A DNA stretch of 64,000 bases from Liolophura sinensis (lineage: Eukaryota > Mollusca > Polyplacophora > Chitonida > Chitonidae). Both the position numbers and the translations under genes were made by a program. Each line of letters starts with the position of its first letter. The first letter of the stretch is position 1. The notes under the pieces are model-generated. The model was not told the DNA's origin, searched no databases, and saw nothing but the letters and a program-made list of their open reading frames with translations. The stretch covers positions 50,000,046-50,064,045 of the forward strand of contig NC_088302.1 of the NCBI RefSeq assembly GCF_032854445.1. Reading direction: 5' to 3'. Positions 13,401 through 26,855 of the stretch are shown one piece after another.

Positions 13401-14630
13401 CAAGGTCCAGGCATAAGTCTAGTCTTTAGATTCCCAAGAATGTCAGAGTACTCCACACATCAGTACCGAAGTCTCCAATTGGACATGCATGTATTGTAAA
13501 GTACGTGTAATGCTGATGCTATTTGTCTCATATTGCAGCATACATGTAAAATCTATAGAATGTACAGTTTGTGGAAAACTTTCCCGCGACGCATAACATA
13601 TTATTATACACTATATACTTAATGGCACGTAACACTGATGGACTTGTATGTAAATGTCACGAATAATGTGAAAACTTTTGTTCTAGTCTATGTTTGTTCA
13701 TTAGTTGGGACTTCATGGAAAACAAAATACTAGCTAAGAGACAAAGTTAGGAACTTTTCTTTGTATTCCAAAGATGATAAAGCAGTTCAGTTTACATTAG
13801 ACATAATACATTATAACAAATGAAAGTGTGATGTAATGAAACGGCAGCATTTTTTTCACTCCCTTACGAAGGGGCTAGTATGAAAGCAGGACATGTAAAT
13901 GATTGTTGCCCTACATCTACAATGTTGCAGTGTATTAGTTTCTATGGTAACGTCATCTGTCTTTAATGTCATAATGATGAGATGGGAAACGAACACTTCA
14001 TGTGAATAAAATGGCGTCAGGCTCCTACTGCTGGATGTTTGACAGGTTCCCATAAAAACATCAGTATGAGGACCTAACACAACTACTATTTTGTAGCATA
14101 CTAGTCTAAAAAAAAATACCACCTCACCTTTTGCCACCTCTTCCATCAAAAGTCAAATGAACAGATCAAACTGGCGTGAAAATAAAGCAGAGACAACTGC
14201 TGTCACAAGTTCTTTGTCATCTATTAAAGTGGTCGTAGATTACTATCAATACGTCTGTGACACTTACTGAACATCAGCTTCTTCTTTAAAAAAATAAATG
14301 TCAAATGTAATAAAAAAAAAACTCTGATTCACACATAAAAGCAGCATGAAGTAAACAAAGAAACAAAACTTCTAAATATCACCTAACTAAACAGTATCAC
14401 ACGATTCCTATACACTGTACATAGAAATTATACAAAAAAATGTAAATACCTAAAGAAAAAAAATATTTTAGTCCAATTGCTGCCTTTGAGAGGACCATCC
14501 AGGCATTTAATTGATACATAAAAGTCTACTTTTCCCATGAGCATTTATTGCATTTTCTTCACAAAACAACTTTGTTGTGTTTCTTTTCGCTCGGTTTCAT
14601 AGTGGGGTCCGTTTTTTCTCAGGGCTTCCT
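10431..14630. other. Gene-poor AT-rich DNA
   Basis: Contains a SINE-like block at 12,680-12,900 and, at ~12,390-12,450, a GGGCTCCATTTCACAAAGC segment of the kind found in dispersed animal repeats. No supported gene. Confidence 0.45.
12680..12900 (-). mobile_element. SINE-like element (family C), minus orientation
   Basis: On the minus strand a tRNA-like B box (GAGTTCAAATCCAGC) follows GACCTACGAGGTGGC, with a body containing GACACTGTCGTTTTCCTCCA. No second full copy is seen in this window. Confidence 0.5.
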
Positions 14631-14840
14631 TCTAAAGATCCACTTAGTGCCAATGCTTTAGATGATGTGAAAAGGTCTGCTCCACCTGAGTTCCTGAGTA
14701 GCCCCAGTCTTAGAAAGACACCCTTGTGTGTCCCCACAACCTTAACACTTCACCCATTTACCTGCCCAACTCTCTCAGCCATTGTGAAAGAGGCTTTCGC
14801 AGGCTACGGCAATAGACAGCCAATTGTAGTCACCACATAA
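14631..14840 (+). CDS. Candidate plus-strand exon or short ORF (unidentified)
   Basis: A strong acceptor (GTCCGTTTTTTCTCAG) precedes an open frame reading LPSKDPLSANALDDVKRS and ending IVKEAFAGYGNRQPIVVTT then TAA. The sequence is richer in GC than its flanks. No family is recognised and no linked exon was found, so it may be a fragment of a mobile element. Confidence 0.25.
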   Translation, partial: SKDPLSANALDDVKRSAPPEFLSSPSLRKTPLCVPTTLTLHPFTCPTLSAIVKEAFAGYGNRQPIVVTT

Positions 14841-15616
14841 TCTTTATCAAAATTAAAACAGCGACAACAACGGTCCCCTGTTGGAAAATCCTTTTGGGAG
14901 GGAGAATATGTTTACCATCAGTGAAGATTAAATGCTAGGTTAGAAGAAACAGAATGGCCAATGTAAATAGAACTTGAAGAGGCACCTGTTCTGTAATGGC
15001 ATGTACAATAGCTATATCGAAGATTCACAGGTAACAAAGGCTGTCGTGTCCTTCACAACTGAACATTTTAACATACATATAGGTTACCGTTCACGTGAGC
15101 CATCCAACATAACACCTACCACAGAATGTTTCATAAGCTAAAGATGGCTAGAAGTCCTTAACAACGAAACATTTCAGAACTATAAACTCACCTGGATTAA
15201 AACTTGAAATGATGACAACACATATAACCCATGGAGAAAGTATGACTGAACAAAGACACATTTTTGTTTTGCTTTTATAGATCACTTGAGTTGTTTAATC
15301 AGATAAAACAATAAATCATACCAAAAATACATATCTTGTTAACAAACAAGTTATGACATTAAGAACACACTCAATGAGAAACATCATAAATTACTGAATA
15401 CATGCAAACATGTGGCTTTGGGTAAAGGACTTTTATAACTGGAAAATCTAAATATATCTCAGACGATGTCACATAATTTATATGTCTGATCTTTTATTTA
15501 ATTGGTGTTCTATGAAGTACTTCTAAATTAGAAATTTTAGTGGGATTTTGTCTTTTCACATGTTTGCAAGGTGTTTATTCGTGCATGTTCTGAAGGCGTT
15601 GAAGATGTACTTTTTT

Positions 15617-15735
15617 GAAGCCAAAATTGGCCAACCCAACCAATGTAGTTTTATTTCCAAAATCAAATTAATCATGTGCATAAATTGTAGCGAATGCTGC
15701 TCTTTCATATGCGAAAAGGTTGAAGAATTAGGGAA
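15617..15735 (+). repeat. Dispersed repeat copy (pairs with 8,437-8,550)
   Basis: TGGCCAACCCAACCAATGTA, TTTCCAAAATCAAATTAATC, GTGCATAAATTGTAGC and ATGCGAAAAGGTTGAAGAAT match the first copy in order and spacing. Family unknown. Confidence 0.75.
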
Positions 15736-16671
15736 GGTGACTTATCTTGAGGTTCCATAGGTAACCATCACACTTTAAAAAGTAACTTATACAAGCTGTA
15801 AGTATCCATCTTAAAACTAGACCTGAGTTAATTAGAGAAAGTGAAATCAATATAAAAATAGTGCATGCTGACATAAGTCTGAAAATAATATATGCTACAG
15901 TCCACAGATATAAAAAACACAAGACTTTACGGCATTTATTTGCCTCTAAAAATGCACTTCTTGGATGATTTTTAGGATGTATACAGTAATAATGTAGTTC
16001 TGTAAAAAGACTGCAGTGTTTCATGAAGATCCATGAGAACAGCATAAATAAGTTTGAGCAGACATATTGTATATCACATTTTATGTGAAAAAAAACTACA
16101 AGAAGTTGGTGTATATTGCCCTATATATATATATATATATCTTTTGTTTACCCACAGTGAGGAAGTTTAAAAATCAGAACAATGTAACAGAACAATAGCT
16201 GTAGACTAATATTGTTCTCAGAGTTCATATTCAGTCTAGCGCTGATCTAACAAATGGTACAGCTTTATAAAAGATGAAACAACGCAGACTTTATCCTGAC
16301 AGGAGTAATCCCAATCAGATTCTAATTTACTCGTCGTACTGTCTTTACAATATTCTCCATTAAGAAGTTTTCCATGAAATTTCTCAAAAAGTATCTGAAT
16401 GACATGTTTAAAATAAATGTGTGCCCACCCACTCAGTGATTCTCTGTAAAGTAGGCAAGTGCAGCGACAGGTTGTAGGAAGAAATGAAAACAGGCTAGAA
16501 ATATTACTTATTCAAAACCTAAAATAATACTTTCTTTCCTAACCACAGGAATTGTTACACAAAGCCACTCTTGTAAAGTGTTAAGGCACGTCTGTAAGCC
16601 ACGAATTCCAGGAAATGAGACCAGTAATAGATGTTGGGATTTTACTCCTACTTAAATATAGAAATGCCTAC

Positions 16672-16754
16672 CTTATGTGTTAAAACAATCTCTGTAGACA
16701 TGATTGGGGCGTACAGGTAGAAGCCCTCGGGTGAGTTCGTTAGCACAGGTGAGA
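16672..16754 (-). CDS. Candidate minus-strand exon (unidentified protein)
   Basis: On the minus strand, acceptor GTGCTCTCCATCCAG and donor AAG/GTAGGC bracket 83 bases reading SPVLTNSPEGFYLYAPIMST then EIVLTHK. The translation looks like real protein and both splice sites are good. The family is not recognised. Confidence 0.38.
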
Positions 16755-18699
16755 CTGGATGGAGAGCACAGGTGACAGCCTTGGCTCACTGAGACAGTTT
16801 GATAGCGCTGGCCAGGTAGGCTTCTTAAGGCAGCCCAGTCAGTCTCAGATAATAGGTATCACAGGTAAACTACCTCAACCCACATCATTCACACAAGTAG
16901 ACTGGTCCCAGACATAGTGATAAAGAAGAACGGAAGATTCCATTGTTACAGTTACGGGAGAGATGATTTATAGGGCTGCAATCTGAGCAGTCAATGCATA
17001 AGGCAAGTTGACAATTCCCATAACAATAATCATCTGTATTCAGTGTGAAAGGAATAACACAGCGTACAAAGCTGACACAATAGCAGTGATAAGGTGTTAC
17101 TGAACATGCTGATTTACCATGGTATGGTCTGAGTGCACACCAGCGAACAAATGCCCCCTGACACTGACAGCTATGGGCATACAAACTCAGCTAAGAGCAG
17201 ACCCCTTGATACTGACACCAGATCTCCACTGATGATAGCACAATCACCTTTCTCACCTGAACCTGATAGATTTCATGCCCATCATCCCATCAAATCCACA
17301 TCCGGACTTTTATAAACTTCTACAGAATTCAACTGACAAAATGAAATAATACAGACCTATAAATATACATCACATGCTGATATGCCCTAAATACGCTGGG
17401 TATATGTATATATACAAGTGGGTGTGAATTTCATGTTTTAAAGCTCATCTCATTTTTCTTATTCCATTTATTCAATCTTCCCATGTGCAAGATGAAAATC
17501 TCAATAGAATCAATCATGAACGGTCAATATACCAATCAAGGTGCTCAACATTTATAACCTACATGAAAGTCTCAGATGCTGATGTTAAAAACAGCTCAAG
17601 CATCAGGCTATTCTGTTTCCCTCCCTCTGCAGAATCATCAGTAGAGGTAAAACAGGGTAGTTTGACATAGGTGTTAATGGGATCAAATTAGTTTTCCTGA
17701 ATTTCCTCTGTTGGCAGTCTGTAACAAAAAATTTTTATGCCATCAAGTATATCTTGGCTCTATTCTGCAGATTACATGCACTGGATAAGAAAAATTTGTA
17801 TTCACAAATTTCTTACTCCAACACTACAACAGGTTAATTATGCCTGTTGGGTGAGGGAGTGTGAAACTCTGATATATCCATATTTAATTTCTATCCATGA
17901 AAACCGTCCATAAATGTGTTCCTAACCACACTAGCCAATACAGTTAGTGTAGATTCATGGCACAGGTATGAGGCATAAAAGATTCACTGACCAGCACTTT
18001 CTGCTTTTCATATTTATCTTTATTTATTTTAATGTTCCCGTCTGAGTAAGACATTCATGTATTAAGCACAATAAACAGAGGCACTTAATTTGTTGAACCG
18101 ATTGATATTTTACACTCTAGTTAATGAGCCTTCACCTTCATCAGACAGTCATGTTCACTGGTTGAGAAAAAGCACCAGTCCAAGGTACCTGACAAACCTC
18201 AGCATACAAATACAGCCGAGTTGCTAACTGGTGAATAGCTAAATTGAAGTGGAGAGCCCTTCAGATCACTCAGCCAGTGAAGGCCTCTCAGTATGAGATC
18301 ACGCAGTCCTTACTGTTTAGGAGCCAAAGGTTAAGCGTCTCCGAGACATGGCAGGGTCACCTAGAGTCCAGTTAACACACAAAACCTCTGATGACCTGCA
18401 TGGATGAGGTGACAATGCACCAGGGAAGCACCTCAACACAGATGATGAACACTCAATAGATGCCTTACTACCACGTGCACACTTATGGCCTATACCTATG
18501 TGCAAAGCATGATGTATGGCTATGTAACATGATTTGGCACTTCCCAGAAATCCAATATGAGACGTCCTTGTGGAAGGGACATAAATAAACTTGACTGTGT
18601 CAGCCTACATGTATTTGTCAAATGTCACACAAAGTAGACTTGGTAAATGACCTAAAGAAGGCATCCAATGGCCAGTGGGACAGACAAATTGATCTAAAT

Positions 18700-19030
18700 G
18701 AGAGACCCACTCTAACCTGGAACACAGGCAATGGAACATTGGCAATGTGATTGGCTTCAATCTGGAACACTGGCAATGTCAATGGTTCTAACCTGGAACT
18801 ATGGCAATGTGATTGGCTTCAACTTGGAATATTGGTAGTGTGAATGGCTTCAGTTTGGAACACCTCAATCTGCGATGCTAGCAAAATGATTTACTTCAAC
18901 CTGGAACTTTGGCAATGTCACTGACTCAGTCTAGCCTGGAGCATTAGCAATGTGATTTTGGCTTTTAAAACCTGGTACATTAGCAATGTGATTTTGGCCT
19001 TTAAAACCTGGAACAATATAGCAATGGTGT
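18700..19030 (+). repeat. Degenerate ~31-bp repeat
   Basis: Imperfect copies of CCTGGAACACTGGCAATGTG and ATTGGCTTCAA, well diverged, lying directly before the 53-bp array. Confidence 0.7.
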
Positions 19031-19075
19031 ATGTCAATTTTGGAATGCATCATACTGTCCATTTTTGTTTTGAAA

Positions 19076-19690
19076 ATGGACAGACTCACACATGCACATG
19101 CACAAATACATCACAACCTGTCTTGGGAATGGACAGACTCACACATGCACATACACAAATACATCACAACCTGTCTTGGGAATGGACAGACTCACACATG
19201 CACATACACAAATACATCACAACCTGTCTTGGGAATGGACAGACTCACACATGTACATACACAAATACATCACAACCTGTCTTGGGAATGGACAGGCTCA
19301 CACATGCACATACACAAATACATCACAACCTGTCTTGAGAATGGACAGACTCACATATGCACATGCACAAATACATCACAACCTGTCTTGGGAATGGACA
19401 GACCCACACATGCACATGCACAAATACATCACAACCTGTCTTGGGAATGGACAGACTCACACATGCACATGCACAAATACATCACAGCCTGTCTTGGGAA
19501 TGGACAGACTCACACATGCACATACACAAATACATCACAACCTGTCTTGGGAATAGACAGACTCACACATGCACATGCACAAATACATCACAACCAGTCT
19601 TGGGAATGGACAGACTCACACATGCACATACACAAATACATCACAAAACCTGTCTTGGGAATGGACAGGCTCTCACATGGATATACATGA
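19076..19690 (+). repeat. 53-bp minisatellite, ~11.6 copies
   Basis: The unit contains ATGGACAGACTCACACATGC, ACATACACAAATACATCACA and ACCTGTCTTGGGA. Since 53 is not divisible by three, the plus-strand frames cycle through all phases (HMHIHKYITTCLGNGQTHTC...). The overlapping open frames here are artefacts of the repeat lacking stops. Confidence 0.95.
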
Positions 19691-21309
19691 ATTCATCTAA
19701 CATGTTGACTTTGCAAACTGACAGGTAATTACTCCCTTTAATGGTCTGACACCCGAGGCCAGTGATCACCATAACACCTCCATGCTTCTCCCCATAGGTC
19801 TGCTAGTCCAGAAGCGTCTAGGGCCTTGGCATGTCAATATCCCTGTTCAGGACGATCAATCTGCTTTATACCTGTGTCCACAGGTACATCGTGATTGATC
19901 TGCTGAGGTCAAGTTAAACTACAGACTAATCCTGGAGTAAATGCACTTGTCAAACTGCAGCCATTATTGTCAAATATAATCTAAACCGCCAAAGGACTTT
20001 CTGTCTGTGAAATGTTAGTACTTTCAGACCACTTTACTTTCTCCATTTCGTTGTGTACAAAAAGGCAACTTCAAACCCAAATGATATAGTAAAATCTTGA
20101 ACAAAAACTACAAATATTACCACTTTGTAGAAATACATGTACAAAACATAAACAACTAGTGTACATGACCTTAATATATAAAAATACATTGAAATTAAGT
20201 ACTGTTTTCTCCAAACACCTAAAATGAGAATTAATGTATGTCAAAATGCAGCCATTACTGTGAAGTAAATTTGGACACTGGAAAGGATTTCTGTGTGTGA
20301 ACAGTCAGACTATGACCTTTGACCCCATCCCATATCCATCAGACCCAAACTGTACCAAAGGCTATACTCCCCATAAATGATAAAGCTCAGGCAATCCAAT
20401 AAACTCATGAAGACAGGTTATCAAAGATAAGTCAGTGTGACCCAGGCTCCAGCAAATTAGAGGGTGTCCTCTAACTATATAAGGACAGGTAGAATGCCCC
20501 CTCACTTACTGAAGTAGAAACATTACATTCTAGGTGTAACAATTATATCATAACTATACAGTAAGCACATTGCTGTCTACACACCTGAATACTGTACATA
20601 TAATCCCACTCAACAGAAGTAAAACGTGTCAATGTTGGGTTATTACATCATGTTTTGTAGTATTACAATCCGGAAACAAAAATGTGATAAGAAAAATTAC
20701 ACTACTTACCTCTTGTAACCCTGCCATTGGTTCTGCATAAAAATTATCATCCATAAATGCTACCAGGCATCTTTATTAATTCCATGCACAAAAGACAATT
20801 AATAAAATTTAAAAGTACTGTAACTTTCCTGAAAACCAATATTTTGGGTTCTGTTTTGGTCCATCAGAAATCTGGATCTGACTTTAAGGTCATGCACTCA
20901 CACTAATCTGGGTACCATACACTGATGCAGCCAGTAAACTTCCATATACTCTCCACTGCAGTTGTGGTACAGAGACAAGGACAGGTGGGTGCAGGCTAGT
21001 ACTCTGCTAACAGGATTCTACAGGTACATGTACAAGGCAGGTAAGGTGTGGTCTAGTCAAAAACTCCCTCTGCAAACATCTTAGGTGGGCCAGAGTACAG
21101 GTATTAAAAACCAACATAATAAAACAGGCTTTGTACCTACATGTATGCAATGCCCCTGTACATGCAGCGTGTCATTAGGACTCCAGTACAGTTAATTTAA
21201 CTCTTCAATGATTTTGTATTGACTAAATATACGATGAATAATATTTTAACTGAAACACTATTGATTACGTATGGATTTATACACAGACTATAGCTGAAAT
21301 TGGTAAATA

Positions 21310-21620
21310 TACATCATTGATTATCTATTGATTACACAGGTGACGTAACATTATAGCTCAAACACACAAGAACACCTTACTGACCATCTCTCCGTAGATT
21401 ATATATGACAGGTAGCACATCACACATATCAGAAATGAAATACACAATCTAACCTCACTGATTATCTATTGATTACACAGGTGACGTAACATTATAGCTC
21501 AAACACACAACAACACCTCACTGACCATATCCATAGATTACACGTGACAGGTAGCACATCACACATGAGAAACGTTAGACCGATTCTAACCTCACTGATT
21601 ATCCACTGATTACACAGGTA
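21310..21620 (+). repeat. ~130-150-bp tandem duplication
   Basis: A block with ATTGATTACACAGGTGACGT, AACATTATAGCTCAAACACA and GACAGGTAGCACATCACACA appears twice in full, with a third partial start near 21,590. Confidence 0.8.
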
Positions 21621-21639
21621 GCATAACATCAAAACTAAT

Positions 21640-21705
21640 ATCGCCACGATATGGCTGAAATATTGCCGATGTGGCGTTAAGCCACAATCATTCATTCATT
21701 CAAAA
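21640..21705 (+). mobile_element. SINE 3' end (CGATATGGCTGAAATATTGC type)
   Basis: GCCACGATATGGCTGAAATA TTGCCGATGTGGCGTTAAGC, ending in ATTCATTCATTC. This tail style is, from memory, common in gastropod and bivalve genomes. A diverged relative lies at 45,655-45,725. Confidence 0.6.
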
Positions 21706-23469
21706 CTAATATAGCAGATTTTATTACACAGTCATTTCTTAACAAGCAATTATTGATAATAGAAATATTGAGGTTTATCAATACTGGAAAAAATGACATT
21801 TGGTGAAAACATGGCAATTTAAGTGTGGAATATCAAAGGCGTGTAATAGTCTCAGTTTCAAAGTTAGTCTTACAAAAGGTGTTCCAATTCTAGAGAAGTG
21901 GTTTGGCTTACATAAGAATATCATATCTCTCCTGGGATTCAGTTGGATTTGTTTTAATTGATGTTGGACGCCTCAATTAAGAACGTTTCACATGATCGAA
22001 TCCAGGTTTATGGGTAGAGGAAACCATCTTGCTCAAAGTGACCGTCCTCTCTCCTCCAGGAATGAGACCAACCCTCTGACTTAAAGCTGTACAGGAACTC
22101 ACATTAGATTTGAAGGTCTGCAATGCACTTAATGAATCTAAACCAGGTAACAATGTCACCAGTATATAATGTGAGATATGTTGGCAGATGATATCTATAA
22201 ATTAGATGACTATATATGTACACTGATTCTCTGGCTGGTGTTTCAAGGTATTCAAAAAATTTCACTTACACTAGACACTTATATGTACATGTATTTGACA
22301 CTGACGTTTTATTTGATGACTTGGTCGTGAAATTTTATTGCCTAGTTTTGAGGACTATGCCTAGAATAAAAAATCCATAAAACCATATGGTATAATATTA
22401 CCATAATTCCAAGCACACAGGCATAATATGGGGTTATCCCACCTCATTTTACAATTATAACAACTTTTTGTATAACCTTAAGGGACTTATGCAAAACCCA
22501 CACTATGTCAACAGACAGGCATTTTCATTTTTAGGTGTGTCATTTAGTTCACTGTTTTTACGTTGTGAGAAGATTAAAATTTCACAATCAATATCTAATA
22601 TGTCAAAGTCTTACATGGGATTCAAAGATCATATATCCATGGAAACATACCTGTCTGACTGCAACCAGACAACCTGGTCAGGTAAGCTGGTCTTATAACA
22701 GGGTGGGGACACAGGTAGAACAGCTATACCCCTATCTCTGTCACACGTCAATATTGACACAGAGATCATGTACAACAGTCTATTCAGTAATCCAATGTCA
22801 TCACAGCCACATAACATTGCTGTAAAACCAAGCAGATTGTCCACATAGCAAACATAACCACTGTTTGCTTTCTCCCACACCATTGTAACAAATCATGATT
22901 TTAAGCTGTAACGATTTGAATAGATGAGAAAACACAACCTCACAAAAACACATGAATAGAAGATTACTACTATACCAGTATAAGTATAAACAGCCTTTTG
23001 GTAGAGAAGTACTCAACAGGTCATCTTAAACTGTTGCTGCTGCCGGAGTCAAATATCACACACACAGTCTGAGCTTAATCAATACCAGAACAAAATAATA
23101 CCAAAATGTCACGGGCCATTTAAATGTACAAAAAAATAGAAAAAAATGAAATGTCAAATGGAAAGTGTTGCTCTCCATGAATATTTCCAATTAACCACAA
23201 TTACAGTGTACAAATAAATTTACATATCCCTAATGTACAGCTAGCATTTTATCTAAATAACCATCATTATCATACTGTGCCACTATGCCTGCTGCAACTT
23301 GATGATTTATGCTCACTGCTAACTTATGGCAGGATTCTGTCACTGGTGTACATGTACAGGTATGAGCTGTCTATACAGCCCCACTAGACTTCATCTACAG
23401 CTGTGGCGCATATAGCTCATCTAGGGATAGAAATACAGTTCCTGTAACATGGACAATTCCTGTGTATAT

Positions 23470-23665
23470 AACAAGGGTAAGGAGAAGGTCGTGGTCTAGT
23501 GGACAGACACTTGCCTTTCAACGCAATGACACACAAGGTGCTGGTTCAAATCTGGCAATGGACAAGGAATTTGTAGATTCTGCAGCTTTCACCGTTTGTG
23601 GGGCCTTGGTGGCAATAAACTGCCGCCCACACTTGTGTGGCCATTGGTACAGTGTAATATTCACT
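23470..23665 (+). mobile_element. tRNA-derived SINE (family D)
   Basis: GGTCGTGGTCTAGTGGACAG resembles an A box and GGTGCTGGTTCAAATC a B box ~45 bases later, followed by a unique body. The arrangement is that of a tRNA-headed SINE. Confidence 0.55.
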
Positions 23666-24616
23666 GAAGACTGTATACATTTTCATTATACAGGAGATAT
23701 GAGTATCATATATATCCAGCCCACTATACTCCAGCTACCTTACATTACAACTTCATTTAAATCTGACTGTTGTTTAACATCATACTTAAGAATTTTTAAC
23801 TTCTGAGATGGCAATCAGTAACTTATTGGTGAAGGAAGCCATAGTAACTGGCTTAAACCATGAACTTTTGGCAAATTACTAACAAACTTTCCCACATGTG
23901 ATGCACAAATTATGCACAACATTGGAAAATAGGTGTTCAATAAAAAGGTACATGTACCCTAATTCTTCTCATTTTTGGGGCAGAGTGTTAGCAGTGTTGA
24001 AAGTAGAATATTACATTTCTTTTGGAAAAGTAAAGATGTGAGTATGTTGTTCATTAGATTATCTATTCCTGCCTCATATATATTGGCTCAAATGAGCAGA
24101 TCAGGTGTTCCAAAAATTAAAAGAAATAGGCATACTTTGCAAATGGTTATACCTGTGTCTTATAGTCACCAAAGCCTCATGAGTTGTACAAGAGAGCGAA
24201 GAGTAAAAATTCCCTGTGGTAGGCTGGGATTGAACCTGTAACTTGTGAGGATAATCCTTGTATATGGCAAGGGCTCTTTGTAATAAAAGCTGAATGTGAA
24301 CTAAGCAGTTCATGTGAGTATCTGGAGCTACGTGTATCAGCACACATGTACTCCATGTATGACCACAGGGGCTATATCTCATGACGTTGATAAATCTCCT
24401 ACAAGAGTCCTTGGGATGTAGACACCGACCCTCTGGGAATATCTTGGCCTTCAGATATTTCAGCTTAAGTAAATAAGTGACACTACATACTCCATCATGT
24501 ACAAGGAAACCTTGTAAAACCAAGGCCATTCAAATCTAAGTCAGCGGTTTATGGATGGACTATTAGAAAGGAGTGGGTTTTAACCTTCGGTGGCTCTATA
24601 AAGGGAGGACGGATAC

Positions 24617-24713
24617 CTTAGCAATGAGGGGTTTTATTTTGTCACCCAGACCAGCAGCCTTCAGCCTTATACCATCAGGGGCACCAAACGATGGCAGAGG
24701 GTGGTAGACATCC
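24617..24713 (-). CDS. Candidate minus-strand exon (unidentified protein)
   Basis: On the minus strand, acceptor ACAGCTCTGACTCAG and donor AAG/GTATCC bracket 97 bases reading DVYHPLPSFGAPDGIRLKAA then GLGDKIKPLIAK. Other frames contain stops or lack matching splice sites. Its phase (one leading base) does not follow directly from the 29,285-29,380 exon, so a missing exon between them would be required. Confidence 0.42.
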
Positions 24714-26798
24714 CTGAGTCAGAGCTGTATGTGTCATCAGAAGCCAGCATTACCAATGAGGTACATCCAGGCACTAATCAATTGTTGAGGTAAGGCGATT
24801 GGCCAGCCTGGACTAACAGCTAACCCACACAGTCAGCCTCCACTATAATAGCATGCCAGGCCACAGCTAGCTGCACAGTAGTTCACACCACCTTGACCAC
24901 AGAGACTAGTCATGGACAGAGTCTTGGACAGAGTGGCTGTATAGCTGAATAGGTGGCTTCGTGTGACCAGGGTAATGCTGGGTTATGACTACTTGGTTTA
25001 GACTGTATTAAAGGATTTGTGAGATGTAATATTAATCTTCAGAGGCTTAAAAGTATGTAGCATACAGTACAAATAAAGTTTCCAGCTTTCTTTTAAGTTG
25101 TAAAAATGGTTTTAAAGATAAGGCTGCTCTTAATGAGTTATACCATTGATGGGGGCAGAGAAGCCGTGAAGTAAACTACTGGAGGAGGGAACAACGCTTG
25201 TGTTTCCACCATGCACGCAAGCAACTAGCGCCAGATTTCAGTTTCAGAAATTCCTCAAATTTCAGAAACAAATGACAATATAGCAAAGTATCCCCCAAAG
25301 AATGAGAAATGGCAACATTCAACCTACTGATTCAAATCTTATGTTATTAAATTAATGATAAAACCAAACTTTAACAATCATCATTTCAGTTACATTTCTT
25401 ACATCCTTTAGAAAAAGTCTGTAAAATCTATTGATACTATGTTTTTACCAAGGTGTAAAAAACATCTCCTTCACTGTCACTGGATAATTTAACGATCAAA
25501 TCAAAATAAACGAGTGTCCGTGATCATGCATCCCTAAAATATACCACTATATGACGTTACCAAAGAAACAGCTTGTGTTTGACAACAAAGCATTAAAAAA
25601 ATAAGCTGAAATAAGCTAAGCAAATTTAAACTGGGATCAAGTATGTGTTTTTCACATCAAAAACATATGCTTACTTAAATGATGAGGTGTAAATGATAAA
25701 GTTGTTTACTTGCCGTTTGTGACTTCTGTGTGGGCAAATTGGCTTTGTATTAATTCTCAAGTTAATTAATAGATATTCACACTTTATGATGACAACAAAA
25801 ATGTAACAGAAAATATCAAAACTTTAAAATGCTCATTATAGTCAGAAAAAGACAAGAACATAAAAACATTTAGGTGGGATGGTTTTTAATGCGTAGGTGG
25901 AGTTCCACTCAGACTTCATCTATGACTTAATTCACGTTCGTGTTCTGCCAATTATAAGCTTTCAAATACACAAAGCCATATTACATCCCATATATTGGAA
26001 CATGTGTCCAAGGGCTTCAGTTAAAAGACCAGGAAGAGTTTCAATTCCCAAACTCTTAAATCATGAATGCACATCTCACTTATACATGTACCATTAAGAA
26101 TCAACAAGATGAGGAAGCCTGCATTCCTCTCATGAATGATAAGTCCATCTGCCAAGGACATGCAGGTACTGGGTCACACAACATGCTCAGGATCTTATCC
26201 ATTATATAATAGTTATCATTCAATTCCTAGGATATTTATGACTTCACTATTTGACTAGATGGGCTAGCTTACAGTGGTCTTACAATTATATCAGGAACCA
26301 TACATACTGTATATACAGTGACCTCAAATTTTGCTCATAACCTTTTCAAAAGCCTGTATAATCAATATTTTGAAACAGTCTGATACAACTCAAATAAATA
26401 ATCTGAATAGTTTTATGAAGCTTGTATCTATAGTGGCAAAAACAAACCATTTTTGTGTCACTTTCATGATAATTATATGCATAAATTCCACTGAAAAAAC
26501 TGATACATTGGTCAGTCGGAAAGGTTGAAGGTTTATAGTGCCTGTATTAAAGTTATTCATTATTCTCAATTCTGACATTTTTATTGATCTCAGAAAATTT
26601 TTTTTTAAATGTTGTTTTGGAAATTGGCCTTGCGATTATTTGGAAAGTCAATTTTGGAAGACAGCTGACGAATGTCTGTTTTAATTGACACCTAGAGTTT
26701 GAGGTTTGTGTGAAAGGTACATTGATATATTACTTTAAAAAGTTTCAGCACCATCCTATAGTAATATCTTATGACCTTCATTTGCCTCTCAAAAGGGA

Positions 26799-26855
<57 letters not shown>

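Larger units (their letters stand above)
14841..18699. other. Gene-poor DNA with one exon candidate and one dispersed repeat
   Basis: Besides the 15,617 repeat and the 16,672 exon candidate, a stretch at 18,317-18,400 reads EPKVKRLRDMAGSPRVQLTH on the plus strand before a stop, possibly a decayed gene fragment. Confidence 0.4.
19691..24616. other. Gene-poor DNA
   Basis: Holds the 21.3-kb duplication, a SINE tail, the 23.5-kb SINE, and near 24,190-24,250 a reverse tRNA-like B box (GGTTCAATCCCAGC on the minus strand). No gene supported. Confidence 0.45.

Noticed and set aside
19031-19728. His/Thr-rich repeat proteins in three overlapping frames
   Set aside because: The 53-bp unit rotates through all frames; simultaneous opening in every phase marks a stop-free repeat, not a gene.
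21492-21695. Minus-strand 67-residue ORF
   Set aside because: It overlaps a tandem duplication and a SINE tail, with no splice context or family resemblance.
23975-24241. Possible LINE reverse-transcriptase C-terminus (RILHFFWKSKDVSML)
   Set aside because: Slight resemblance only; no catalytic or zinc-knuckle motif, and the frame runs into a SINE-like B box.
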